Assembly (NCBI RefSeq): GCF_030269325.1
Contig: NZ_BSTD01000008.1
Span: 1 to 64,000, forward strand
Source of the DNA: Amycolatopsis sp. NBRC 101858
GTDB lineage: Bacteria > Actinomycetota > Actinomycetes > Mycobacteriales > Pseudonocardiaceae
Length of the DNA: 64,000 bases
Direction of reading: 5' to 3'
Shown here: positions 32,681-41,244 of the stretch, piece by piece
Layout of the letters: every line of letters starts with the position of its first letter
Position numbering within the stretch: the first letter of the stretch is position 1
The notes under the pieces: model-generated
Databases searched by the model: none
What the model saw: the letters and a program-made list of their open reading frames with translations, nothing else
Told to the model about the DNA's origin: nothing
Program-made: the position numbers and the translations under genes

Positions 32681-33742
32681 GTGCGCACCCACCACAGAAC
32701 CCGCTTCCTGGCCTCGGCGCTGGCCGCCCTGACCGCCGTGGGCGTGCTCGCGGGCTGTTCCCGCGCCGCGGAACCCGCCGCGGCTCCGGCCGCGAACGCC
32801 GGTGCCGCCGCCGAGGTGCGGCTCGGGTTCTTCCCGAACGTCACCCACGCGCCCGCGCTGATCGGTGTCAAGAAGGACTTCTTCAAGCAGGAGCTGGGCT
32901 CGACCAAGCTCACCACCCAGACGTTCAACGCGGGCCCCGAAGAGGTCAACGCGCTGCTGGGCAACTCGCTCGACATCGCCTTCATCGGCTCCGGCCCGGC
33001 GATCAACGCCTTCACCAAGTCCAAGGGCACCATCCAGCTGGTCTCGGGCGCCGTCTCGGGCGGTGCGCAGCTGGTCGTCAAGCCGGACATCGCCGGCGTC
33101 GACCAGCTCAAGGGCAAGACGATCGCCACGCCGCAGCTGGCCAACACCCAGGACGTCGCGCTCAAGAAGTTCCTGGCCGGCAAGCAGCTGACCGACCAGG
33201 TCAAGATCACCAACCTGGACAACTCCAAGACGCTCGACGCCTTCAAGAAGGGCGAACTCGACGGCGGCTGGCTGCCCGAGCCGTGGTCGTCCCGGCTGGT
33301 GCTCGACGCCGGCGCGAAGGTCCTGGTCGACGAGAAGACCCTGTGGCCGGACGGCCGCTTCCCGACCACCGTCGTCATCGTGCGCAGCGAGTTCCTGCAG
33401 CAGCACCCGGACACCGTCAAGGCCGTCCTGAAGGGCCAGCTGGCCGCGATCGACTGGGCGAAGGCCAACCCGGCGGACGCGAAGACCGTCGTCAACGGCG
33501 CGCTCAAGGAGCTGGCCGGCAGCAGCCTGAGCCCGGCCGTCATCGACCGCGCGTTCTCGAACATCGAGCTGACCACCGACCCGATCCCGGCCGAGTTCCC
33601 GCAGCTCGCGCAGGATTCGGTCACGGCGGGCGTGGTCAAGTCGGCGGTAGCGTTGAAGGGCTTCGCCGACTTCGGCCCGCTGAACGAGGTCCTCAAGGAG
33701 AAGAACCAGCCTGCCGTGAACGCCCCCGAACTCGCCAAGTGA
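32681..33742 (+). CDS. ssuA: Aliphatic sulfonate/nitrate-type ABC substrate-binding lipoprotein
   Basis: The GTG at 32681 (VRTHHRTRFLASALA) is preceded by GAAAGGCG and gives a 353-residue lipoprotein with lipobox VLAGC. The mature part is a type II binding protein of the SsuA/TauA/NrtA group: EVRLGFFPNVTHAPALIGV, LGNSLDIAFIGSGPAINAF, KGKTIATPQLANTQDVALK and DGGWLPEPWSSRLV. It heads an operon with ATPase and permease genes 20 bp apart and overlapping. The family imports sulfonates, taurine, nitrate or related anions; sulfonate is the best guess for actinomycetes, but no desulfonating monooxygenase gene is adjacent. Confidence 0.85.
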   Translation: MRTHHRTRFLASALAALTAVGVLAGCSRAAEPAAAPAANAGAAAEVRLGFFPNVTHAPALIGVKKDFFKQELGSTKLTTQTFNAGPEEVNALLGNSLDIAFIGSGPAINAFTKSKGTIQLVSGAVSGGAQLVVKPDIAGVDQLKGKTIATPQLANTQDVALKKFLAGKQLTDQVKITNLDNSKTLDAFKKGELDGGWLPEPWSSRLVLDAGAKVLVDEKTLWPDGRFPTTVVIVRSEFLQQHPDTVKAVLKGQLAAIDWAKANPADAKTVVNGALKELAGSSLSPAVIDRAFSNIELTTDPIPAEFPQLAQDSVTAGVVKSAVALKGFADFGPLNEVLKEKNQPAVNAPELAK

Positions 33743-33762
33743 TCTCCGAGAGGCAGCTTGCG

Positions 33763-34554
33763 ATGACCACGACCCTCCCGACCGGCCGAAGCAGCTTCAC
33801 GGGCGCGACCGCGGTCCGGCTCGACGGCGTCCGCAAGACGTTCGGCCCGGCCGGCCGGGCGGTCGTCGCGCTCGACGGCGTCGACCTCACCGTCGCGCCC
33901 GGCGAGTTCGTCTGCCTGCTCGGCGCGTCCGGCTGCGGCAAGAGCACGCTGCTGAACCTGGTCGCGGGGCTCGACGCGCCGTCGGCGGGGGAGATCACGC
34001 TGAACACGTCGCGGCCCGCGGTCATGTTCCAGGAGGCCGCGCTGATGCCGTGGCTGACCGCGGCTCGCAACGTCGAGCTGCCGCTGCGGCTGGCCGGGTT
34101 CGGCCGCGCCGAGCGCCGCGAAAAGGCGGCCGAGCTGCTGGACCTCGTCCGGCTGGCCGACGCGGGCGGCAAGCGGCCGCACGAGCTGTCCGGCGGGATG
34201 CGGCAGCGGGTCGCGCTGGCCCGCGCGCTCGCCGCGACCCTGCGCGTCGGCGGCGACCCCGAGCAGGCGCTGCTGCTGATGGACGAGCCGTTCGCCGCGC
34301 TCGACGCCATCACCCGCGACGTCCTGCAGGGCGAGCTGCTGCGCGTCTACCGCAGCACCGGCACGTCGGTGCTGTTCGTGACCCACGACGTGCGCGAGGC
34401 CGTCCGGCTCGGGCAGCGCGTCGTCCTGCTGTCGTCGCGCCCGGGCAAGGTCGTGCGCGAATGGGCGGACGTGCCGCTGGCCGACGCCGAGGAGCTCACC
34501 GAAGAAATCACCGGGCACCTGCGAGAGGTGATCAGCACCCATGCCGCGGCTTGA
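33763..34554 (+). CDS. ssuB: ABC transporter ATPase, sulfonate type
   Basis: The 263-residue ATPase starts at 33763 behind GAGAGG. All motifs are present: Walker A GASGCGKSTLLN (about 52-63), Q-loop FQEAALMPW, signature LSGGMRQRVALARAL (about 140-154), Walker B LLLMDEPFAALD and switch VTHDVREAV. It energises import from the lipoprotein and overlaps the permease gene by 14 bp, which indicates translational coupling. The order SBP-ATPase-permease is the usual SsuABC/TauABC arrangement. Confidence 0.92.
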   Translation: MTTTLPTGRSSFTGATAVRLDGVRKTFGPAGRAVVALDGVDLTVAPGEFVCLLGASGCGKSTLLNLVAGLDAPSAGEITLNTSRPAVMFQEAALMPWLTAARNVELPLRLAGFGRAERREKAAELLDLVRLADAGGKRPHELSGGMRQRVALARALAATLRVGGDPEQALLLMDEPFAALDAITRDVLQGELLRVYRSTGTSVLFVTHDVREAVRLGQRVVLLSSRPGKVVREWADVPLADAEELTEEITGHLREVISTHAAA

Positions 34555-35422
34555 GTCCGCCGAGGAGGACCTCGACGCCGTCGGCGCCGGGCTGGACTCG
34601 CTGGACGCCCCGGTCGGCGACCGCCGCCCGAGCTTCTGGAAGCGCTTCGCCTGGGGCTTCCTGCCGCCCGTCGGCGCGCTCGTCCTGCTGATCGTCGTCT
34701 GGCAGGTCCTCTGGGCGGCGGCGTTCTGGTCGGAAGCGCAGCTGCCCGCGCCCCTCGCGGTGTGGGACGAGTTCTGGAGCCGCGTCGCCGACGGCCAGGT
34801 GTTCGGCTTCGTCTGGACGTCGGTCCACCGCGCCGCGCTCGGCTTCCTCGCCGGCGTGGTGATCGGCACGCCGCTGGGCCTGGTCGTGGCGAAGGTCCGC
34901 CTGGTCCGGGCGGCGATCGGGCCGCTGCTGACCGGGCTGCAGAGCCTGCCGTCGGTGGCGTGGGTGCCGGCCGCGATCCTGTGGTTCGGCATCAACGACG
35001 GCGCGATCTACTTCGTCGTCCTGCTCGGTTCGGTGCCCTCGATCGCCAACGGCCTGGTGTCGGGCATCGACCAGATCCCGCCGATCCTGCCGCGCGTCGG
35101 CCAGGTGATGGGCGCGAACCGGTTCTCGTCGGCTCGGCACATCCTGCTGCCCGCGGCGCTGCCGGGGTTCCTGGCCGGGCTCAAGCAGGGCTGGGCGTTC
35201 TCGTGGCGTTCGCTGATGGCCGCGGAGCTGATCGCGTTGTCGCCGCAGCTGGGTGTCGGGCTCGGCGCGTACCTGAACCAGGGGTCGTCGCTGAACAGCA
35301 TCGAGACGGTGATCGCCGCGATCTTCCTGATCCTGCTGGTCGGCATCGGGATCGAGCTGCTGGTGTTCCGCCCGCTGGAACGCGCGGTGCTGCGGGCCCG
35401 CGGGCTGACCGCGTCGCTCTAG
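34541..35422 (+). CDS. ssuC: ABC transporter permease, sulfonate type
   Basis: This 293-residue membrane protein has a charged N-terminus (about 1-32), one preceding helix (LPPVGALVLLIVVWQVLWA) and the BPD_transp_1 core with five helices. The EAA loop region reads RVGQVMGANRFSSARHILLPAALPGFLAGLKQGWAFSWRSLMAAEL in fragments (about 186-232), which contacts SsuB. The segment LQSLPSVAWVPAAILWFG is typical of SsuC/TauC. It completes the importer begun at 32681. Confidence 0.92.
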   Translation: MPRLESAEEDLDAVGAGLDSLDAPVGDRRPSFWKRFAWGFLPPVGALVLLIVVWQVLWAAAFWSEAQLPAPLAVWDEFWSRVADGQVFGFVWTSVHRAALGFLAGVVIGTPLGLVVAKVRLVRAAIGPLLTGLQSLPSVAWVPAAILWFGINDGAIYFVVLLGSVPSIANGLVSGIDQIPPILPRVGQVMGANRFSSARHILLPAALPGFLAGLKQGWAFSWRSLMAAELIALSPQLGVGLGAYLNQGSSLNSIETVIAAIFLILLVGIGIELLVFRPLERAVLRARGLTASL

Positions 35423-35423
35423 C

Positions 35424-35720
35424 TCACTCCACCGCGATCTCGAGCGAGAGCTGCTGGAGCAGCTGCAGGACGTCCGGCCCGGGGTTCTCCCGCTCGTAGG
35501 CCTCGACGACCTTGACGAACCCCATCAGCAGCCCGCGCATGATCGCCTCCTGGCGCTGGGCCAGCTCGTCGATGGTCGTCGTGGTGTATTCGAGCGCGCC
35601 TTCGAGCAGCTCGGGGTAGCCGCTCGTGCCCGTCTCGCCGCCGTCTTCGAGGTTCTGGCGAAGCCGGTAGACCGACGCCAGCAGGCCGATGCCGGTCTGC
35701 ACCAGGTCCGTGTCTTCCAT
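35424..35720 (-). CDS. Small acidic helical protein, unknown
   Basis: The 98-residue product (ATG at 35720; a GTG one codon earlier is possible) is predicted all-helical and acidic: MEDTDLVQTGIGLLASVYR, EGALEYTTTTIDELAQRQEA, VKVVEAYERENPGPDVLQLLQQL. There is no signal or membrane segment. Its 3' end abuts the ABC permease gene tail to tail, 1 bp apart. A possible operonic partner upstream is absent. I do not recognise the family. Confidence 0.65.
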   Translation of the reverse strand: MEDTDLVQTGIGLLASVYRLRQNLEDGGETGTSGYPELLEGALEYTTTTIDELAQRQEAIMRGLLMGFVKVVEAYERENPGPDVLQLLQQLSLEIAVE

Positions 35721-35773
35721 CACGAGAGCATGGCACGCGACCCGGGGACCCGCCCCCTGGTGGAGCTCCGGAG

Positions 35774-35813
35774 ACGACGCGACCCCGGACCGTGGGGCCC
35801 GGGGTCGCGTCGT
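35774..35813 (-). terminator. Terminator after the DEAD-box helicase gene
   Basis: Fifteen-bp perfect arms (35774-35788 and 35799-35813) with a 10-base loop lie just past the helicase stop codon. Confidence 0.8.
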
Positions 35814-35830
35814 TCGTTCAAGGGACGGGG

Positions 35831-37387
35831 TCAGCGGCCCCGGCGTCCGCCCGCGCGGGTGCCGGACGAGAACGCCGCCGCGCCACCGCTCGAGCCGGAG
35901 CCCGACCGGCGGGCACCCGAAGCGGCCGGTGCACCCGAACGCCGTGCGCCACCGGAAGCAGCGGGAGCGCCGGAACGGCGAGCGCCGCCCGAAGCCGCCG
36001 GAGCACCGGACCGCCGCGAACCGCCCGAACCTTGACGGTCCGACCGCGGCTGCTGCGACTCCTCGCGCCGCGCCTGGCCGTTCGCCCGGGACCGCTGTCC
36101 GCCGCGGTTCTCCTTCGGCGTGGCGGGGGCGCCGCGCCGGCCGCGGCCCGAACCCGGCGCCTGGCCGGACGCGGTGACCTTCTTCGGCCGGTTGTCCACC
36201 GGCGGCCGCTTCGGCGACGCCGTGAACGAACGCTCGCCCGGGGCCAGCTCCGCCAGCAGCGGGTGACCCGGGCCGAGCTGGGTCGTCGTCGGCTTGATGC
36301 CGGCCTTGCGGGTCAGGTCGCGCACGTCGCGGACCTGCGCGTCCGTCATCAGCGTCACGACCGTGCCGGACGCGCCCGCGCGCGCCGTGCGGCCCGAGCG
36401 GTGCAGGTACGCCTTGTGCTCGACCGGCGGGTCCGCGTGGATGACCAGCCGGACGTCGTCGACGTGGATGCCCCGCGCCGCGATGTCGGTCGCGACCAGC
36501 GTCTTCGCCGCGCCCGAGGAGAACGCCTCGAGGTTGCGCGTGCGGGCGTTCTGGCCGAGGTTGCCGTGCAGCTCCACCGCCGGGACGCCGGACGCCACGA
36601 GCTTGCGCGTCAGCGCCTTCGCGCGGCTCTTCGTCCGCGTGAAGACCAGCGTGCGGCCCGGGGCCGCCGTCAGGTCGACCAGCACCTGCAGCCGGTGGGT
36701 CTCCTCGAGGTGCAGCACGTGGTGCTCCATCGTCGAGACCGGCGACTGCGCCGAGTCGACGCTGTGCGTGATGGGGTCGTTCATGAAGCGCTTGACCAGC
36801 ACGTCGACGCCGTTGTCCAGGGTCGCGGAGAACAGCATCCGCTGCCCGCGCGAGGGCGTCGCGTCCATGATCCGGCGCACCTCGGGCAGGAAGCCCAGGT
36901 CGGCCATGTGGTCGGCCTCGTCGAGGACGGTGATCTCGATGGCGTCGAGCTTCACGTGCCCGGAGCGCATGTGGTCGGCGAGCCGGCCGGGGCAGGCGAC
37001 GACGATGTCGACGCCGTCACGCAGCTTCGTGATCTGCGGGTTCGCGCTGACCCCGCCGAAGATGGTGGTCGTCTTGAGGCCCAGCGGCTTGGCCAGCGGC
37101 AGGATCGACGCTTCGATCTGCGTCGCGAGCTCGCGGGTCGGCGCCAGGATCAGCGCGCGCGGACGGCCCGGCTTGCGCCGCGTCGGGCCCGCCGAAAGGC
37201 GCGCCAGCAGGGGCAGCACGAAGCCGTAGGTCTTGCCGGAGCCGGTCCGGCCGCGGCCGAGCACGTCACGCCCGGCGAGGGTGTGCGGCAGGGTCGCCGC
37301 CTGGATGGGGAAGGGCTCGGTAACGCCCTGAGCGGCCAGCGAGTCCACGAGTGTGGCGGGCAGGCCGAGTTCAGCGAAGGTGCTCAT
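35831..37387 (-). CDS. DEAD-box ATP-dependent RNA helicase (RhlE-like)
   Basis: The start is the ATG at 37387 (MSTFAELGLPATLVDSL). The 518-residue helicase has the Q motif (EPFPIQAATLP, about 22), Walker A GRTGSGKT (about 46-53), PTRELATQI, VACPGRL, LDEADHMADLGF (about 150-161), SAT, VFTRTKSRA, ATDIAARGI and HRSGRTARAG. The C-terminal ~120 residues are a basic low-complexity tail with four tandem SGGARRSGAPAA-like units, an RNA-binding RGG-type region. A TATACT -10 on the minus strand (37535-37530) implies a ~135-base 5' leader, common for cold-responsive helicases. Likely roles are ribosome assembly and mRNA decay. Confidence 0.93.
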   Translation of the reverse strand: MSTFAELGLPATLVDSLAAQGVTEPFPIQAATLPHTLAGRDVLGRGRTGSGKTYGFVLPLLARLSAGPTRRKPGRPRALILAPTRELATQIEASILPLAKPLGLKTTTIFGGVSANPQITKLRDGVDIVVACPGRLADHMRSGHVKLDAIEITVLDEADHMADLGFLPEVRRIMDATPSRGQRMLFSATLDNGVDVLVKRFMNDPITHSVDSAQSPVSTMEHHVLHLEETHRLQVLVDLTAAPGRTLVFTRTKSRAKALTRKLVASGVPAVELHGNLGQNARTRNLEAFSSGAAKTLVATDIAARGIHVDDVRLVIHADPPVEHKAYLHRSGRTARAGASGTVVTLMTDAQVRDVRDLTRKAGIKPTTTQLGPGHPLLAELAPGERSFTASPKRPPVDNRPKKVTASGQAPGSGRGRRGAPATPKENRGGQRSRANGQARREESQQPRSDRQGSGGSRRSGAPAASGGARRSGAPAASGGARRSGAPAASGARRSGSGSSGGAAAFSSGTRAGGRRGR

Positions 37388-37535
37388 AAGTGCATGCGGG
37401 CGCCTCGACGCCCTGGTCTCCATAACCTGAGAAGGGTTGTCCTGCCCGGCGCAGACCTGCGTTCGGCCGCGGCGCGTGGTAGTCGACAACAGCAGCGGGC
37501 CGAGGCAGAACTGAGCGGCCCGCATGATCAGTATA
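37388..37535 (-). promoter_or_regulatory. Long 5' leader and promoter of the helicase gene
   Basis: TATACT (37535-37530, minus strand) is a good -10, giving a transcript start near 37523. The leader contains a GGCG-TCGA-GGCGCC element and CGCATGCACTTATGAG at the start codon, sequences I associate with actinobacterial helicase leaders. It is open in frame but lacks a ribosome site. Confidence 0.5.
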
Positions 37536-37593
37536 GCGGGAGAGGGTGACGTACCCCCAGTGAGATTGCCCGCACTCTGGGGGGCTTGCTAAG

Positions 37594-37607
37594 TTACCGG
37601 TCGGTAA
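37594..37607 (+). promoter_or_regulatory. TetR/FadR-type operator before the acyl-CoA dehydrogenase gene
   Basis: TTACCG-GT-CGGTAA is a perfect 6-bp inverted repeat 16 bp before the start codon. ACCG..CGGT repeats of this kind are bound by TetR regulators of fatty-acid and acyl-CoA metabolism. Confidence 0.65.
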
Positions 37608-37623
37608 TCGAGGAGGCTCACCC

Positions 37624-39330
37624 ATGTTGCTGAACCCGCACGAGTACGACCCGGCCCACTTCGACGCGGAAACGCGCAGGCTGCTCCGGGCCACCATCGA
37701 CTGGTTCGAGCAGCGCGGCAAGGCCAAGCTCGCCGAGGACTACCACGCCCGCACCTTCTACGCGGACTTCCTCGAGTTCGCGGGCAAGGAAGGCCTGTTC
37801 TCGACCTTCCTGACCCCGGCCGCCGACGCCGAGGGCAACCCGGACAAGCGCTGGGACACCGCCCGCGTCGCCGCGCTGTCGGAAATCCTCGGCTTCTACG
37901 GCTTGAACTACTGGTACCCGTGGCAGGTCACGATCCTCGGCCTCGGCCCGGTGTGGCAGAGCGGCAACGACGTCGCCCGCAAGCGCGCGGCGGCCGCCCT
38001 CGACGCGGGTGGCGTCGGCGCGTTCGGACTGTCCGAAAAGGACCACGGCGCCGACATCTACTCCTCGGACCTGGTGCTCACGCGCGATGGTGACGGCTAC
38101 CGCGCCACCGGCTCGAAGTACTACATCGGCAACGGCAACTGCGCGCGCACGGTGTCGGTCTTCGGCCGCATCGACGGCGTCGAGGGCCCGGACCAGTACG
38201 TCTTCTTCTACGCCGACTCCGAGCACCCGAACTACCACGTCGTGAAGAACGTGGTGCCGTCGCAGATGTACGTCGCCGAGTTCCGGCTCGAGGACTACCC
38301 GGTGCAGGCCGAGGACATCCTGCACGTCGGCGCCGAGGCCTTCAGCGCCGCGCTGAACACGGTCAACATCGGCAAGTTCAACCTCTGCTTCGGCGGCATC
38401 GGCATGGCGACGCACTCGCTGTACGAGGCCATCACGCACGCGCACAACCGCGTGCTCTACGGCAAGCCCGTCACGAACTTCCCGCACGTGCGCCGCGAGT
38501 TCGTCGAGGCCTACGCGCGGCTGACCGCGATGAAGCTGTTCTCCGACCGGGCCGTCGACTACTTCCGCAGCGCGAACGCCGAAGACCGCCGCTACCTGCT
38601 CTTCAACCCGATCACCAAGATGAAGGTGACGACCGAGGCGCAGAAGGTGATCGGCCTGGTCGCCGACGTCGTCGCGGCCAAGGGCTTCGAGGCGGACACG
38701 TACCTCGCGATGGCCAAGAACGACATCGACGGCCTGCCCAAGCTCGAAGGCACGGTGGCGGTGAACCTCGCGCTGATCGCGAAGTTCATGCCCGCGTACC
38801 TCTTCGCGCCGCAGGAGTACGCGCCGGTCGGCACCCGCACCGACGCCGCGGACGACGAGTTCCTCTTCCGCCAGGGCCCGGCGCGCGGCCTGTCGAAGGT
38901 CCGCTTCCACGACTGGAAGACCGCCTACGCCGAAGCCGCGCACATCCCGAACGTCGCGCTGTTCACCGAGCAGGCCGGCTACCTGGTCAAGCTGCTGACG
39001 GAGGCCGCGCCGGACGAGGCCCAGCAGGCCGACCTCGACTTCGGGCTCGCGCTCACCGAGCTGTTCACGCTCATCGTGTACGGCCAGCTGATCCTGGAGC
39101 AGGCCCGGATCACCGGCCTGGACGCGGAGGTCGTCGACCAGATCTTCGCGGTGCTGGTGCAGGACTTCAGCACCGCCTCGGTCGACCTCAACGGCAAGGC
39201 GAGCTCGACCGAGGCCCAGCAGGCGATCGCCCTGGCGGCGCTGCGCAAGCCGGTGGTGGACGCCGACCGTTTCGAGAACGTCTGGGCGCGGGTCCGCGAG
39301 CTTTCCGGGGCCTACGCGATGAACCCGTAA
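37624..39330 (+). CDS. Acyl-CoA dehydrogenase family protein (long, 568 aa)
   Basis: The start at 37624 follows GAGGAGG. Acyl-CoA dehydrogenase features are AFGLSEKDHGADIYSSDLV (about 137-155, flavin contact), ATGSKYYIGNGNCARTVSVFG, FGGIGMATHSLYEAITHAHNRVLYGKPVTNFPHVR in pieces (about 257-291) and helical C-terminal bundles. At 568 residues it is longer than the usual ~380, resembling the extended FadE-type enzymes of mycolata and related actinomycetes. It probably oxidises a long or unusual acyl-CoA using FAD. The palindrome directly upstream implies TetR repression relieved by acyl-CoA. Confidence 0.9.
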   Translation: MLLNPHEYDPAHFDAETRRLLRATIDWFEQRGKAKLAEDYHARTFYADFLEFAGKEGLFSTFLTPAADAEGNPDKRWDTARVAALSEILGFYGLNYWYPWQVTILGLGPVWQSGNDVARKRAAAALDAGGVGAFGLSEKDHGADIYSSDLVLTRDGDGYRATGSKYYIGNGNCARTVSVFGRIDGVEGPDQYVFFYADSEHPNYHVVKNVVPSQMYVAEFRLEDYPVQAEDILHVGAEAFSAALNTVNIGKFNLCFGGIGMATHSLYEAITHAHNRVLYGKPVTNFPHVRREFVEAYARLTAMKLFSDRAVDYFRSANAEDRRYLLFNPITKMKVTTEAQKVIGLVADVVAAKGFEADTYLAMAKNDIDGLPKLEGTVAVNLALIAKFMPAYLFAPQEYAPVGTRTDAADDEFLFRQGPARGLSKVRFHDWKTAYAEAAHIPNVALFTEQAGYLVKLLTEAAPDEAQQADLDFGLALTELFTLIVYGQLILEQARITGLDAEVVDQIFAVLVQDFSTASVDLNGKASSTEAQQAIALAALRKPVVDADRFENVWARVRELSGAYAMNP

Positions 39331-39371
39331 GCCGATCGACACCCGGTCTTCCGGTTGGCAAGATCGGGAAC

Positions 39372-40142
39372 GTGAACCGAGAGCGGGCGGCGGAACTCAT
39401 CTGGGACGCGTGGCGGACCGGGAAACGCCTCGAGGGGCTGCCGGACGACGCCCGCCCGCGCGCCGCCGCCGAGGGCATGGCCGCGCAGGCGGCGCTCGCC
39501 GAGCTGGCCGGTCCGGTGTCGGGCTGGAAGATCGCCGCGACCACCGCGTACGCCCGGCAGTACCTCGACGTCCCCGGCCCGCTGCCGGGCGTGATGTTCG
39601 AGCGGTTCCGCCACGCCGAGGGCGAGCCGGTGCCGGCCGACACGATGACCATGGGTGTCGCCGAACCCGAGTTCGCCTTCCGGCTCAAGGCCGATCCGGG
39701 CTCGTCGCCGTCGCTGACCGCGGTGCTCGACGCCGTCGACACGATGTTCCTCGCCCTCGAGATGCCGGACAGCCGCTACACCGACCACCAGCACGCCGGC
39801 GGGCCGCAGCTGCTGGCCGACGTCGCGTGCGCGGGCCGGTTCGTCGAGGGGCGGGCGGTGCCGGGCTGGCGCGACCTCGAGCTGCCCCGGCAGGCGGTCG
39901 TCCTGCACTCCGACGGCGAGGAGTTCTCGCGCGGCAGCGGCAGCCTGGTGCTCGGCGACCCGCGGCTGGCACTGCACTGGCTGGCGATGGAACTGGCCCG
40001 CCACGGCCGTTCCCTGCGCCCGGGCGACGTCGTCACGACCGGCACGGCGACCCCGCCGTGCCCGATCCGCGCCGGCGGGCACGTGGTCGCCGACTTCGGC
40101 GCGCTGGGCAGCGTCGAGGTGCGGTTCGCCGGGGGAGGGTAA
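39372..40142 (+). CDS. 2-keto-4-pentenoate hydratase/FAH-like protein
   Basis: This 256-residue protein starts at a GTG 7 bases after CAAGAT (39359-39364), without a ribosome site, so the mRNA is likely leaderless. The sequence has SGWKIAATT, VAEPEFAFRLKAD (metal-binding Glu pair), ALEMPDSRYTDH and GDVVTTGTATPPCPIRAG, which match 2-keto-4-pentenoate hydratase/2-oxo-hepta-3-ene-1,7-dioate hydratase members of the fumarylacetoacetate hydrolase superfamily. Such enzymes add water to the dienol products of aromatic ring cleavage. No other meta-cleavage gene is adjacent, so its pathway is unknown. Confidence 0.85.
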   Translation: MNRERAAELIWDAWRTGKRLEGLPDDARPRAAAEGMAAQAALAELAGPVSGWKIAATTAYARQYLDVPGPLPGVMFERFRHAEGEPVPADTMTMGVAEPEFAFRLKADPGSSPSLTAVLDAVDTMFLALEMPDSRYTDHQHAGGPQLLADVACAGRFVEGRAVPGWRDLELPRQAVVLHSDGEEFSRGSGSLVLGDPRLALHWLAMELARHGRSLRPGDVVTTGTATPPCPIRAGGHVVADFGALGSVEVRFAGGG

Positions 40143-40171
40143 TTCGGCGGTTCCGGGGCTATCGTCGGCCC

Positions 40172-40786
40172 GTGGGCGAGCGCGGCAGGCCACGGCACCC
40201 CGACCGGCTGACCCCCGCCGAGTGGCGGGTGGTCGACGCGGTCCGCCACGGCCTGAGCAACGGCGAGATCGCCCGGCGGCGCGGCACCAGCCGGGACGCC
40301 GTCAAGTTCCACGTCGGCAACGCCGTCCGCAAGCTCGGCCTGACCGGGCGGGCCGAGCTGCGCGCGTGGCGCGGCGCCCCGGCGGACAGCGCGCTCGCGG
40401 GCCGGACGGGTGAGGAGGCGGCGGTGCTGGGACCGATCGGGCAGGTTTCGCGGACCGTGGCGGACCTCGGCCGGGCCAAGGCGTTCTACGGCGGCGTGCT
40501 CGGGCTGGAGCACCTCTACACGTTCGGCGACCTGGCGTTCTTCGACTGCGCCGGCGTCCGGCTGTTCCTGACCGCCGGCGAGCCGAAGGGCACGGAGTCG
40601 GTGCTGTACTTCAGGGTCCCGGACATCGACGCGGCGTACGACGAGCTGAGGGGTCGCGACGTCGAGTTCCTCGGCGCACCGCACCTGATCTTCCGGCACG
40701 AGTCCGGGGTGGAGGAGTGGATGGCGTTCTTCGCCGACCCCGACGGTCACACGACCGCGATCATGAGCCAGGTCCCGCCTGGCTAG
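40172..40786 (+). CDS. LuxR-type HTH fused to a glyoxalase/VOC domain
   Basis: The GTG at 40172 lies 6 bases after TATCGT (40160-40165), a leaderless arrangement. The 204-residue protein has an N-terminal LuxR/GerE helix-turn-helix (about 10-65: RLTPAEWRVVDAVRHGLSNG, EIARRRGTSRDAVKFHVGNA) and a C-terminal VOC fold (about 90-204: IGQVSRTVADLGRAKAFYGG, LGLEHLYTFGDLAFFDCAG, YFRVPDIDAAYDEL, FFADPDGHTTAIMSQV). VOC proteins bind metals or small ligands. This order suggests a one-component regulator whose sensor is a glyoxalase-like pocket. The family link of each half is clear; the regulatory role is inferred. Confidence 0.85.
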   Translation: MGERGRPRHPDRLTPAEWRVVDAVRHGLSNGEIARRRGTSRDAVKFHVGNAVRKLGLTGRAELRAWRGAPADSALAGRTGEEAAVLGPIGQVSRTVADLGRAKAFYGGVLGLEHLYTFGDLAFFDCAGVRLFLTAGEPKGTESVLYFRVPDIDAAYDELRGRDVEFLGAPHLIFRHESGVEEWMAFFADPDGHTTAIMSQVPPG

Positions 40787-40795
40787 GGTGATCGG

Positions 40796-41209
40796 GTGCT
40801 GACGTTCCGTGCCGGGTTCCTGGTGCTCGCCGCGGTCGTGGTGGTGCTCGACGCGGGGTTCTGGTGGTTCGCGCACGCCCAGCACCAGACGACCGCGCGG
40901 ATCGGCTTCCTGGTGGCGTTCGTGCTGCTCCTGGCGCTGCTCGCGGTGGCGGCGGGACTGGTCCGGTGGGAGATCGCGGCCCCGCTGGGCGCGGCGTCGA
41001 CGTCGGGCCTGTTCTTCGTCGGCGCGGCGGCGATCTTCAGCGTGGGTTTCGGGTTCCTGCTGGCGGCGGTCGTCGAGGCGGCCCTGGTGCGCCGGCTGGT
41101 CCTCGATGCGTCCCCGACGGGGTGGCGAGGCGGCGCCGGGCTGATCAGCTCGGCGGCCGCGGTGGTGCCGGCGGTGCTGTTCGCGGTGGGGCTGGCCGCG
41201 CTGCGCTGA
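40796..41209 (+). CDS. Four-helix membrane protein, unknown
   Basis: The 137-residue protein begins at a GTG 6 bases after TAGGGT (40784-40789), so it is probably leaderless. Four hydrophobic segments are visible (AGFLVLAAVVVVLDAGFWWF, IGFLVAFVLLLALLAVAAGL, GLFFVGAAAIFSVGFGFLLA, LISSAAAVVPAVLFAVGLA). No charged active-site pattern or known family is apparent. It lies 9 bp after the LuxR-VOC gene. Confidence 0.7.
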   Translation: MLTFRAGFLVLAAVVVVLDAGFWWFAHAQHQTTARIGFLVAFVLLLALLAVAAGLVRWEIAAPLGAASTSGLFFVGAAAIFSVGFGFLLAAVVEAALVRRLVLDASPTGWRGGAGLISSAAAVVPAVLFAVGLAALR

Positions 41210-41244
41210 GCCGTTTTGTCGGTGCCCCCTGCCACGATGTGGCC

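Noticed and set aside
37388..37525. N-terminal extension of the DEAD-box helicase
   Set aside because: The in-frame 46 codons overlap the predicted leader, lack a ribosome site and show no helicase-like sequence; MSTFAELGL is the normal start.
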